A DNA stretch of 23,967 nt, from the NCBI GenBank assembly GCA_037141915.1, contig JBAXBP010000037.1, positions 1 through 23,967 on the forward strand. Direction: 5' to 3'. Made by a program: the position numbers and the translations under genes. How positions within the stretch are numbered: position 1 is the first letter of the stretch; every line of letters begins with the position of its first letter. The stretch comes from CAIRDP01 sp037141915 (lineage in GTDB: Bacteria; Bacteroidota; Bacteroidia; Bacteroidales; FEN-979). The notes under the pieces were generated by a model that saw only the letters and a list, made by a program, of their open reading frames with translations, had not been told where the DNA came from and searched no databases. Below, piece after piece: positions 1-7,966 of the stretch.

Positions 1-20
1 GTTAAATCAAACCTAAAACT

Positions 21-2852
21 ATGAAAAATAGACATTTACTCTCTCTATTACGGACAGCTTTCATCGGATTGTTTTTACTCGTCCTTGCCACTTTGACCTT
101 TGCCGGCAATCCTGTTGACAAAGGTACTACACGGAATGATGATCCTTATTATCGTCTGAAAGCTAATCAGACCACCGGTTTTATTTCGGCTACGGATGTT
201 CTGAAAGCCCAGGAGCAGACAGAGCAGATGCGTCTGAAATCAGCCACTGGGCTGATGAACCTTGATTGGGCGCCTCTTGGTCCGACAAACATTGCGGGTC
301 CTATCTGGTCTGCAATTTTTGACAACCGTGATGCAACGGGTTCGACAATTTATGCCGGCGCTCCTAACGGAGGGATCTGGCGTTCCACGACTTTAGGTTT
401 GACCTGGCATGCCATCGGAACGCCCGACGGGAACATCCCAAGGGTTTCATGCATGGCACAGTCTAAAAGCGGAATCTTCTATGTTGGAACCGGACAGGTT
501 ACCAAGGGGAGTTATAACAACGGGAACGGACTTTACCGTTCAACCGACGGAATAAACTTCTCAATCGTTCCCGGCACGACTTTCAATGCCCACTGGCTTG
601 GTATTGCGCAGCTTGCTGCAGACCCAAGGAATGAGCGCATGTATGTTGCAACTATCGGTGGAATTTATTATTCCGATAACGGTACCGATTGGACAACATC
701 ATTGCCCGGTTATGCCAATGATGTTTCGGTAGGCAGCGACGGAACAGTTCTTGCGGTGGTAGACGATTCTGTTTATATCGCAAAATCAGGAGATGTCAAT
801 AACTGGGTTCTCCTCAGCACAGGAGATCCGTCAAAACTTCCGAATACCGGAGTGGGTTGGGTCAGGGTTGCTGTCGCACCTTCCGATCCGCAGGTGATGT
901 ACGCATCTGTATGCATGGTCTCAGGTTATATGAAAGGAATTTATGGTTCAACCGATGGTGGGACTACTTGGAATGTGATCTTCCCCGCCAACAATTCACT
1001 TGAGCCTTTTGGTGTAGACGGTTTCAAATACAATGTCATCACAGTAACGCCCAATAATCCTGATCAGGTCTTTATCGGCTCCAAAATGATGTGGGTTGGC
1101 AAACGAGTGGCAGGTGAAACTTATTTTGACTGGGAAGTCGTCAGCAGCGGATCCATTCCTCCGTCCAGTGTGACATATGCTCCCAATTATCATCATCAGT
1201 ATTCATTCCAGCCCGGAAACAGCGGGCGTATGGTAATGTCAACCGACGGGGGTGTCAGCATCGCAACCATCCGCCCGGGGCAGATAGTTTACCAGACATC
1301 ATCATTAAACCTCCAGGTTAGCCAGTTCGTGTCCATGTCGCATACCTACAGCAAGAGCGATCTTATGGGAGGTGCCTTGCATAATGGGACTATCGTGGTA
1401 GGTGCCTATTACCCAAGTCTTGTAAATGACCCATTGGATGGTGTCCAGATTTGGAGAGATGGCAATGATTACGGTGATGAGGGACGTACAGGAGGATATT
1501 GCACCTGGAGCAAGATTTATCCGAATCTTGTTATTTATTCCAATGCCGATTCCAATTCAACTACCTATCGTACTATTCGTCGTCGCGAACTTACCGACCT
1601 TACATACGACAATGACCCTCTTGGAGCCGATATAGTCATTACAAAGGGTGTTTACCTGCCCCTTGCACTGGCCGAAAGTTTTAATTACGTAAATACACGC
1701 GACAGTGTCAAATATTACAATAAAACAGACAATCCCATTCCACCCCTGACCCCGATCACTGCATACAGTAATAACGGTAAATTCCCTTTTGTTTATACCA
1801 CTACTGCAACGATCCCCGCACACGACAGCGCCATGGTACCTGACCTCGTTGCCGCACGTTTTTTCATGGCAACCACCAAAGGCGGCCGTACCGGTGTCTT
1901 CATGAACAAATATATGCTGCAGTTCGATCATGCAGCAGAATGGTACCTGGTCTATAAGGACCTGACCCCTCCGGGAGCGCAGGAATACATCTGCACCCTG
2001 TCAGTTTCAGCAGATATGAACACGGTATGGATGGGAACAACAAAAGGTCATATTTACAGGGCAAGCAATCTTCTTCTGGCATACAACACCGCTACTGCCG
2101 ATTACGATAGTCCGACTTTCATTGTAAGTAACGATGTGTTGACAGGAATTCCTTTTACAGGCAGGTATGTAAGCGGTATCTCAGTTGATCCGAATAATCC
2201 TAACCACGTGATGGTAACCCTTGGGAATTATGGCAATGCAAATTATGTTTATCAGACCATGAATGCCCTTGACCAGAACCCGAGCTGGACTGATGCCACA
2301 GGTAACCTTCCCGGCGCTCCCGTACTGAGCAGTATAATAGAATTGCATAATCAAAACAACGCAGTACTCGGAACTGAATGGGGTGTGTTCTCAACGACAA
2401 ACCTTTTGGATGCAACACCAACATGGGTGCCCGATATGGCACATATGGGTAACGTCCCTGTTAACTGCCTGCAACAGCAAACTCTCCAGGCTTATCCGAT
2501 GCTTAATTATGGTACTATATATGCCGGTACATGGGGACTTGGTTTTTACCGGGATACAACCTTCCTGACTCCTGTCGGAATTGCTCCGGGGCCATCCGGA
2601 TCAAAACTCCATCATGATCTTAAGATCAGCCCGAACCCTGCTCAGGATTTCGTCAATATTTCCTACACCTTAACCCGGAGCGCCAATGCAGAAATATTTG
2701 TATATGACCTGAATGGTACCATGGTTATGACCGGCAGCCTCGGACTTAAACCCCAGGGCGAATCCACATCCCGCATAGATTTCACGTCTTTGCCGGCGGG
2801 CATGTATATTGTCAGGATTAATGATTCTTACGGTAAAGTTGTCAAGCAATAA
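21..2852 (+). CDS. T9SS-secreted BNR/Asp-box beta-propeller protein
   Basis: A 943-residue exported protein. Residues 1-28 form a signal peptide (basic start, long Leu/Phe core, cleavage near Phe-Ala/Gly). The body carries repeated Asp-box-like motifs, such as STDGINF near 174, SDNGTDW near 218 and STDGGTTW near 310, which are typical of BNR/sortilin (VPS10-like) beta-propellers. The last ~80 residues form a T9SS type A sorting domain: an SPNPAQDFVNI motif near 870 and a LPAGMYIVRI strand, ending in the short basic tail KVVKQ. By family knowledge this tail directs passage through the type IX secretion pore and surface attachment or release. The propeller suggests glycan binding or hydrolysis, but I see no sialidase active-site set and assign no enzyme activity. 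The gene starts 20 bases into the window, so its promoter is mostly outside. The next gene, 28 bases on, is also T9SS cargo, so the two are probably cotranscribed. Confidence 0.88.
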   Translation: MKNRHLLSLLRTAFIGLFLLVLATLTFAGNPVDKGTTRNDDPYYRLKANQTTGFISATDVLKAQEQTEQMRLKSATGLMNLDWAPLGPTNIAGPIWSAIFDNRDATGSTIYAGAPNGGIWRSTTLGLTWHAIGTPDGNIPRVSCMAQSKSGIFYVGTGQVTKGSYNNGNGLYRSTDGINFSIVPGTTFNAHWLGIAQLAADPRNERMYVATIGGIYYSDNGTDWTTSLPGYANDVSVGSDGTVLAVVDDSVYIAKSGDVNNWVLLSTGDPSKLPNTGVGWVRVAVAPSDPQVMYASVCMVSGYMKGIYGSTDGGTTWNVIFPANNSLEPFGVDGFKYNVITVTPNNPDQVFIGSKMMWVGKRVAGETYFDWEVVSSGSIPPSSVTYAPNYHHQYSFQPGNSGRMVMSTDGGVSIATIRPGQIVYQTSSLNLQVSQFVSMSHTYSKSDLMGGALHNGTIVVGAYYPSLVNDPLDGVQIWRDGNDYGDEGRTGGYCTWSKIYPNLVIYSNADSNSTTYRTIRRRELTDLTYDNDPLGADIVITKGVYLPLALAESFNYVNTRDSVKYYNKTDNPIPPLTPITAYSNNGKFPFVYTTTATIPAHDSAMVPDLVAARFFMATTKGGRTGVFMNKYMLQFDHAAEWYLVYKDLTPPGAQEYICTLSVSADMNTVWMGTTKGHIYRASNLLLAYNTATADYDSPTFIVSNDVLTGIPFTGRYVSGISVDPNNPNHVMVTLGNYGNANYVYQTMNALDQNPSWTDATGNLPGAPVLSSIIELHNQNNAVLGTEWGVFSTTNLLDATPTWVPDMAHMGNVPVNCLQQQTLQAYPMLNYGTIYAGTWGLGFYRDTTFLTPVGIAPGPSGSKLHHDLKISPNPAQDFVNISYTLTRSANAEIFVYDLNGTMVMTGSLGLKPQGESTSRIDFTSLPAGMYIVRINDSYGKVVKQ

Positions 2853-2880
2853 TATTAAATAACACAATAAAACTCAAGAT

Positions 2881-4395
2881 ATGAAAAGATTTTTATCGGT
2901 TCTCTTGCTTTCACTCTTTGCCGCTGTTACCATGGCAGGAACAGAAGTATATACTCCTACACTCAGGTCGCCGGTGGACGATACGATTAACCAGATGCCA
3001 AATGTGACTGTCAGTTGGAATGCTATCGTCGGCAGTACAGGATTGCAATACGAAGTGCAGCTCGATACAAATAGTAATTTCAATTCAACCAAACTTACTG
3101 ATACCATACAGGTGTTACTTACAGGTTATACAACCCATCAACTCCTGTTTAATACCAAGTACTATTGGCGTGTAAGAGCAATCGACCTGGGTGAAACTTC
3201 GGGCTGGTCAGTTGTAAGGAGGTTTACCGTTTTCAGCCAGGTGAGCCTCACCTTCCCCGATCCGAATAATCCTCCAAAACTTGATACGATTGCACCGACA
3301 CAACAGCTTGCCTGGTCAAATAAAGTTGGAAAGACTGTAATATCAGGGGTGAAATATTTCGATATACAGTGTGATATCAATCAGAATTTTAACTCATCCC
3401 AGCTGATTTCAGGAACTGTTGCGGCAACCAAGTTCTATTATACGGTAAGCAACCTTAGATTCGGGACAAAATATTATTGGAGAGTTCGCGCCCGCCATGA
3501 TGCCGGATCCAGCCCATGGTCAACCGTTTATTATTTCACTGTTACGAATACAATGGTTCCGATATTACCTGCCAATAAAGCTATCGACCAGTCCCTTGAT
3601 ACCAAGCTTTCGTGGTATAATGTGAAAGGACTGCTGGGTTATGAATATCAGCTAGCCACCGACTCCCTGTTTGTCGGACTGATTGCCGGTTCAGGAGTTG
3701 ATACAAATTTTGTAAACAGCCAGTTTACCAAATTCGGAATTAAGTATTATTGGAGAACCAGGGGGCGTACAGCTTCTGATACATCAGGCTGGAGTAAAAT
3801 TTATGCATTTACAACCATTGATCTTGTAAAAATTACGACACCCTCGAACAACTCCACCAACATTGCTCTAAGACCTACAATGAAATGGACAAAACAAACC
3901 GGTATTGTCAAATACCAGTTGCAGGTTGATGTTACCCAGGATTTCAGCTCAAGTGTTCTTTTTACAGATGTGAAACTGTCAGATACGCTTACTTCGTTTC
4001 TGCTGACTAAAAACCTGAAATATTTTACGGTATATTACTGGAGGATGAGGGCTTTCTCTGATTCACAGGTACCCGATACCAGTGGCTGGAGTTCTGTCTT
4101 TAGCTTTAAAACCCTGCCTACCGGAATCGAAGAAAACAGCGGGATCAGCAGCAGTATTTATCCGAACCCTGCTTCAGGAAAGGTTAATGTTAAAATTGAT
4201 GCCGATCAGCCGATGGCAGTTCAGGTTTCGGTTATTAACCTTCTTGGAACTACGTTCAGTACTGAGGAATTTGAACTTACTACAGGGATCAACCATCATG
4301 AAATCAATATATCCAACCTAAGCAAGGGGATATATATCATACGCCTTAATTATGGAGGCAGCGTCACTAATCACAAGTTGATAGTTGATCGTTAG
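2881..4395 (+). CDS. T9SS-secreted protein with four FN3-like repeats
   Basis: A 504-residue exported protein with a signal peptide at residues 1-19 (MKRFLSVLLLSLFAAVTMA). Four tandem domains of about 90-105 residues each end in the same signature: YYWR at 94, 198, 289 and 385, followed by a GW or PW and an FT/FK strand. This is the pattern of fibronectin type III-like modules in Bacteroidota surface proteins. The last ~80 residues are a T9SS type A sorting domain: YPNP near 427, and SKGIYIIRLNYGG with a final KLIVDR. No catalytic motif is visible, so a structural or adhesive role is likely. It lies 28 bases downstream of the BNR propeller gene with no promoter between them, and a strong hairpin terminator follows its stop. 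The two may form one surface module. Confidence 0.86.
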   Translation: MKRFLSVLLLSLFAAVTMAGTEVYTPTLRSPVDDTINQMPNVTVSWNAIVGSTGLQYEVQLDTNSNFNSTKLTDTIQVLLTGYTTHQLLFNTKYYWRVRAIDLGETSGWSVVRRFTVFSQVSLTFPDPNNPPKLDTIAPTQQLAWSNKVGKTVISGVKYFDIQCDINQNFNSSQLISGTVAATKFYYTVSNLRFGTKYYWRVRARHDAGSSPWSTVYYFTVTNTMVPILPANKAIDQSLDTKLSWYNVKGLLGYEYQLATDSLFVGLIAGSGVDTNFVNSQFTKFGIKYYWRTRGRTASDTSGWSKIYAFTTIDLVKITTPSNNSTNIALRPTMKWTKQTGIVKYQLQVDVTQDFSSSVLFTDVKLSDTLTSFLLTKNLKYFTVYYWRMRAFSDSQVPDTSGWSSVFSFKTLPTGIEENSGISSSIYPNPASGKVNVKIDADQPMAVQVSVINLLGTTFSTEEFELTTGINHHEINISNLSKGIYIIRLNYGGSVTNHKLIVDR

Positions 4396-4406
4396 TCAAA
4401 TGGAAT

Positions 4407-4440
4407 AAAAAAAGCCGGCATGAAAAACCGGCTTTTTTTT
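4407..4440. terminator. Bidirectional rho-independent terminator
   Basis: A 12-bp perfect stem (4407-4418 pairing with 4428-4439) carries a GCCGG/CCGGC core and a 9-base loop. It is flanked by an A-run on the left and a T-run of eight on the right, so it reads as an intrinsic terminator in both directions. It sits between the convergent ends of the FN3-like gene (stop at 4395) and pyrE (stop at 4447) and can serve both. Confidence 0.93.
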
Positions 4441-4446
4441 TGGCCT

Positions 4447-5082
4447 TTACTTTTTGTCAAGGCCCTTTTTGAATTCTTCAAGGATTCCCAGGTCCTTCTC
4501 GGTAATATAGTTTATCTCAAGTGCCTTCTTGATAAGATGATCATAGTCAGTCAAGGTCACCAGCGGGCAGGCTTCATTCTGAAAATTTAACTGAGCAATA
4601 CCCAGGTTATAGGTAAAAATGGCAAGCATGCCTTTAACCTGGCATCCTGCATTCTTCAATGCTCCAACAGCCCCGAGGCTGCTTGACCCGGTGGAGATAA
4701 GGTCTTCTACAATCACTGCTTTCTGACCTGAACGGACTTCCCCTTCAACCTGGTTGGTAAGACCATGGTCTTTCTTGGAAGAACGCACATAAGCAAACGG
4801 CAGTTCGAGTTCCTGCGCTACAAGCGCACCCTGGGGGATTCCCCCTGTAGCAACACCGACGATAACATCAGGCTCCCAATTATAATAACGGACAGCATCA
4901 ACAAAATGCTGCCTTATGGCAGTTCGGATGCCGTGGTAGGATAGAGTGATACGGTTGTCGGTGTAGATCGGCGACTTTATCCCTGACGCCCATGTGAACA
5001 AGTCATTAGGGCTCAGCTTAACAGCCTTGATCTTTAAGAGCATTTCTGCAACGCTTAATGCAATGTCTTCTCTGAAAATCAT
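4447..5082 (-). CDS. pyrE: Orotate phosphoribosyltransferase
   Basis: Encodes 211 residues, the usual length for PyrE, which joins orotate to PRPP to make orotidine 5'-monophosphate in cytosolic de novo pyrimidine synthesis. The PRPP-binding motif is intact at residues 123-134 (VIVEDLISTGSS), with the acidic pair E126/D127 used for PRPP and metal binding. The type I PRTase region also includes the TWASGIKSPIYTDNR substrate segment at ~30-44 and the flexible catalytic loop around SSKKDHG (101-107). A TACTTTTG -7 box lies 21 bases upstream of the start. The gene is divergent from the NUDIX gene. I recall pyrE next to a NUDIX gene in other Bacteroidota, but cannot check it here. Confidence 0.97.
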   Translation of the reverse strand: MIFREDIALSVAEMLLKIKAVKLSPNDLFTWASGIKSPIYTDNRITLSYHGIRTAIRQHFVDAVRYYNWEPDVIVGVATGGIPQGALVAQELELPFAYVRSSKKDHGLTNQVEGEVRSGQKAVIVEDLISTGSSSLGAVGALKNAGCQVKGMLAIFTYNLGIAQLNFQNEACPLVTLTDYDHLIKKALEINYITEKDLGILEEFKKGLDKK

Positions 5083-5103
5083 AGTGATTTATTTTTATTT
5101 CTT

Positions 5104-5111
5104 CAAAAGTA
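5104..5111 (-). promoter_or_regulatory. Bacteroidota -7 box for pyrE
   Basis: On the minus strand the sequence reads TACTTTTG, a match to TAnnTTTG. It ends 21 bases before the pyrE start codon. No clear TTG lies at the usual -33 distance, so the call rests on the -7 box and its position. Confidence 0.55.
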
Positions 5112-5149
5112 CATAAAAATTGAAATCCTATCCTGTCATCCCTATTTAC

Positions 5150-5157
5150 TACCTTTG
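5150..5157 (+). promoter_or_regulatory. Bacteroidota -7 box for the NUDIX gene
   Basis: TACCTTTG matches TAnnTTTG and lies 25 bases before the ATG at 5183. A transcript begun here would exclude the possible upstream start at 5120, so the box decides the start choice for the NUDIX protein. A TTG at 5120-5122 is 27 bases upstream, longer than the usual spacing of about 19-21, so the -33 element is unclear. Confidence 0.6.
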
Positions 5158-5182
5158 TTTTGTTTTCCTTTTGCAATCATTT

Positions 5183-5872
5183 ATGAGAATCGAAATATTT
5201 TGTAATGAGAGCCTTATTATACTTTCGGATACCAGGCCGTCCAAAAATGATGGTACTGACCTTCAACTTCAATTCACAGGAAAAAAAGCTTTAAGGGAAT
5301 TCCTTTTTGATTTCGAGAGAAGAAGCGCTGCAGCGATATTCACGATCTGGTCGGAAGATGGTTTTGATCAGTTGAAAGATACTTTTTTCGGCCTTTACGA
5401 AAAAGTTGAAGCCGCAGGAGGAATAGTTTTCAACGAACATGAAGAAATGCTGTTCATTCACCGGAATGGGAAATGGGATCTTCCGAAAGGCAAGGTAAAT
5501 GGAAAGGACAGGAAGAAAGCAGAAAAGAAAAGAGCTGAACAACCAGGGAAATCCGGAAAGGATGAACCCGGCGAGCAGGTAGCCCGCATTGCTGCCCTGC
5601 GGGAAGTTAAAGAGGAAACCGGGCTGAAAACGCTGAAAATAACTTCAGGTCTGCCTTCCACATACCATATTTATTATGCAGGAGACAGGAAGATCATCAA
5701 ACATACCCGGTGGTTCAGGATGCTGGGTTCAACCGACGACAGTCTGAAGCCCCAGGTCAGTGAAGGAATTATCATTGCCCGATGGATCCCCGGCAATTCA
5801 CTTGGTTGTGTCTTTGTTCATACCTACGCATCACTAAAACCACTTATCAAATCAGTTCAGGAAAATATCTAG
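5183..5872 (+). CDS. NUDIX hydrolase with charged insertion in the Nudix box
   Basis: From the ATG at 5183 the protein is 229 residues. The frame opens at 5120, but the extra 21 residues overlie the promoter, so I chose the inner start. The N-terminal ~90 residues form a family-specific domain. The NUDIX domain follows: a WDLPKGK strand, then a Nudix helix ending REVKEETGL, which supplies the metal-binding glutamates. Between the glycine of LPKGK and the helix there are about 28 residues instead of five, most of them Lys/Glu/Arg. The first glutamate of GX5EX7REUXEEXGU is therefore displaced or replaced by Gln. NUDIX enzymes hydrolyse nucleoside-diphosphate-linked compounds; the substrate here is unknown. 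The divergent pyrE suggests, but does not show, a nucleotide-metabolism link. The next gene starts 14 bases downstream and is probably cotranscribed. Confidence 0.88.
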   Translation: MRIEIFCNESLIILSDTRPSKNDGTDLQLQFTGKKALREFLFDFERRSAAAIFTIWSEDGFDQLKDTFFGLYEKVEAAGGIVFNEHEEMLFIHRNGKWDLPKGKVNGKDRKKAEKKRAEQPGKSGKDEPGEQVARIAALREVKEETGLKTLKITSGLPSTYHIYYAGDRKIIKHTRWFRMLGSTDDSLKPQVSEGIIIARWIPGNSLGCVFVHTYASLKPLIKSVQENI

Positions 5873-5886
5873 CAAATTCATTCAGT

Positions 5887-6612
5887 ATGGACCAGAGTTT
5901 GACAAGGCCTTCAGAATTGGTCAGGGCTTTTATAAGAAAAGCCTCCCTCAAACAGGAAGTTTATCATAAAACGTTTGAAATTTTCAGACAGTTTAAAGAG
6001 GAATCCGAAGGATTCATCAACACTCATCAAAAAACAGTAAGGAACGCAAAATATCCCCTGCTTTTTGAATTCAGGGAAAGAGGGGATTTTCAGTTTGAAC
6101 TCAGGTTCGGATCTGACATACTGATTTTTATGATGCATACTAATGTATTTGAGTTCCCACGTGATCATGAGGTCATGAAAACTGAGTATATAAGAGTGGA
6201 TAAACTCAGGTCGTATTGCGGATGCATCATGATATATAATTTCCTGGCCGATTCGTTTAAATATAACAGATCAAACGACCCGGGTTATCTTATAGGAAGA
6301 CTGTTCGTTAACCGGGAACTACATTATTTTCTTGAAGGGAAACGCGAAGTCGGCTTACTTTACAATAATTTTCAGAACACCAGGCTAAACCTGAAAACCA
6401 TTCGATCGATCATCTATTCCAGCATGTTATACACCATTAATTTTGATCTTCTGACACCTCCTTTCGAAAATTTAAAGGAGGTAACTCAACAGGAAATGCA
6501 GACCCAGCTTGATTCAATGTCTATCCGTACCGGTAAACGCATCGGTTTCCGTTTCCAGGAGGATAAAGCATTGCAGAATGGGAACAACAGGAAGCCTTCA
6601 GAAAAGCAGTAG
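5887..6612 (+). CDS. Conserved protein of unknown function
   Basis: From the ATG at 5887 the protein is 241 residues. The frame opens at 5782, but those 35 codons lie inside the NUDIX gene and read like out-of-frame sequence, so the inner start is preferred. I do not recognise a named domain. It is soluble, with no signal peptide or membrane segment. The N-terminal third looks helical and charged (KASLKQEVYHKTFEIFRQFK). The centre is aromatic-rich, with beta-like stretches (FELRFGSDILIFMMHTNVFEF), and the tail is polar and probably disordered. The 14-base gap after the NUDIX stop, with no promoter motif, points to a two-gene operon. Confidence 0.72.
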   Translation: MDQSLTRPSELVRAFIRKASLKQEVYHKTFEIFRQFKEESEGFINTHQKTVRNAKYPLLFEFRERGDFQFELRFGSDILIFMMHTNVFEFPRDHEVMKTEYIRVDKLRSYCGCIMIYNFLADSFKYNRSNDPGYLIGRLFVNRELHYFLEGKREVGLLYNNFQNTRLNLKTIRSIIYSSMLYTINFDLLTPPFENLKEVTQQEMQTQLDSMSIRTGKRIGFRFQEDKALQNGNNRKPSEKQ

Positions 6613-6648
6613 ACACCCATATTCGTTTAATTCAACCTGTGAGATCCT

Positions 6649-7965
6649 ATGAAAAACAAGTTTGAATATGTAATGCAAGTGTTTAAACAGGCATACGGAA
6701 TTAGCGTTGATATGCCTCTTGTTACCTATGGTACGGAGCCTGCAGGATCTGTTTTCATCAGGGAGGGAAGGACCAGTAAAATAACAGAGAAAAAAGCCGT
6801 GAATATCAATTTGGAGGATGTTGTCTGGCAGGAATGGAAAAATATGAGAATACCTTTCTTTTTCAGTAAGGGGAATGATAACATACTCGAAGAAAAGGAG
6901 GGAAGATGGATCATAAACATGGATATCATCGCATCGGCATTTTATCTTTTAAGCGGGTGGCAGGAATTTTTTTCAGAAAAGAAGGATCGGTACGGCAGGT
7001 TCCGTTATGAGGATAGCTGTCAGCATCTTCTCGGCATCACGTCCATTCCGGTAGTAAACTATTATTTTGATATTTTAAAAACCGCCATAGAGAAATGCCA
7101 GGGCAAGCCAATCCCTGCAAGGTCGTGGGGAGGTCATCCTCTTGCAGCGTGTCTCACTCATGATATCGATACCTGCGAATCGGCCTGGTTACAGGGTAGT
7201 TTTCATGCCCTGAAACGCAGGGATGTGATCACGCCGTTAAAATTATTGTTTAAGAAGATGGCGGGCAAAGATGCCTGGTTTAATTTCAACGAGATCCTTG
7301 ATATTGAGTCGGGTTACAATGCAAGATCAACATTTTTCTTCCTGCCTCGTCATAAGGCCAGATCAGGTATAAAGAATGCGGATTATAAGGTGACCCACAG
7401 GAAATTCAGCGCAGTATATGCACGTATCCGCAATAAAGGATCAGAAGTTGGAGTGCATGGAAGCATTGGCTCGAACATTGATTCCCGGCTGTTAAATGAA
7501 GATATGAGCAGGGTGGGCGAAGGTATAAAGGGCAACCGTTTTCATTTTCTTCTTTATGACGCCAGGATCACTCCTGAAGTGCTTGAGCGTTGCAAGTTGA
7601 GGTTTGACAGTTCACTGGGCTTTGCCGAGGCTTACGGATTCAGGAATTCATTCTGTTTGCCGTTTAAACCTTATGATATTAACAATGACAGGGCCTTTGA
7701 TTATTACGAAATCCCCCTGGTTTTAATGGACGGCACTCTTCAGAAATATATGAAGAAATCAGCCTCGGACTGCTTATCGGGAGTTGAGGATCTATTGAAA
7801 GAGATCAGGAAATTCGGCGGATGTTTTACATTGTTGTGGCATAACACCCATTTTTCTGAGTTCAAATACCCCGGATGGCGGAAGGTTTATACTGATATCC
7901 TGGATTTATGTAAGAAGGAGGGTGCTCTTTTTGAATCCTGCTCCAATATTTTAAAGCAATATTGA
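6649..7965 (+). CDS. Polysaccharide deacetylase-like protein
   Basis: Encodes 438 residues. Residues ~1-160 form an N-terminal region of the kind seen in Bacteroidota 'polysaccharide deacetylase family' proteins (DUF7033-like, from memory). From ~165 comes a NodB-type domain: HDID at 171-174 carries the catalytic/metal aspartates, ARSTFFFLPR forms the next strand, GVHGS at 268-272 supplies a metal histidine, and LLWHNTHFSE near the C-terminus supplies the late histidine motif. The second histidine of the canonical HSxxH motif is missing (HGSIGS). I recall this from this subfamily, so it may not mean inactivity. There is no signal peptide, so it is probably cytoplasmic. Only 1 base separates it from the GNAT-like gene, implying an operon. 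If active, it would free an amine on an N-acetyl sugar or nucleotide-sugar. Confidence 0.84.
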   Translation: MKNKFEYVMQVFKQAYGISVDMPLVTYGTEPAGSVFIREGRTSKITEKKAVNINLEDVVWQEWKNMRIPFFFSKGNDNILEEKEGRWIINMDIIASAFYLLSGWQEFFSEKKDRYGRFRYEDSCQHLLGITSIPVVNYYFDILKTAIEKCQGKPIPARSWGGHPLAACLTHDIDTCESAWLQGSFHALKRRDVITPLKLLFKKMAGKDAWFNFNEILDIESGYNARSTFFFLPRHKARSGIKNADYKVTHRKFSAVYARIRNKGSEVGVHGSIGSNIDSRLLNEDMSRVGEGIKGNRFHFLLYDARITPEVLERCKLRFDSSLGFAEAYGFRNSFCLPFKPYDINNDRAFDYYEIPLVLMDGTLQKYMKKSASDCLSGVEDLLKEIRKFGGCFTLLWHNTHFSEFKYPGWRKVYTDILDLCKKEGALFESCSNILKQY

Positions 7966-7966
7966 A

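Noticed and set aside
5120..5182. Longer NUDIX start adding 21 hydrophobic residues that look like a signal peptide
   Set aside because: The segment overlies the -7 box at 5150-5157, and the downstream protein is a cytosolic enzyme type.
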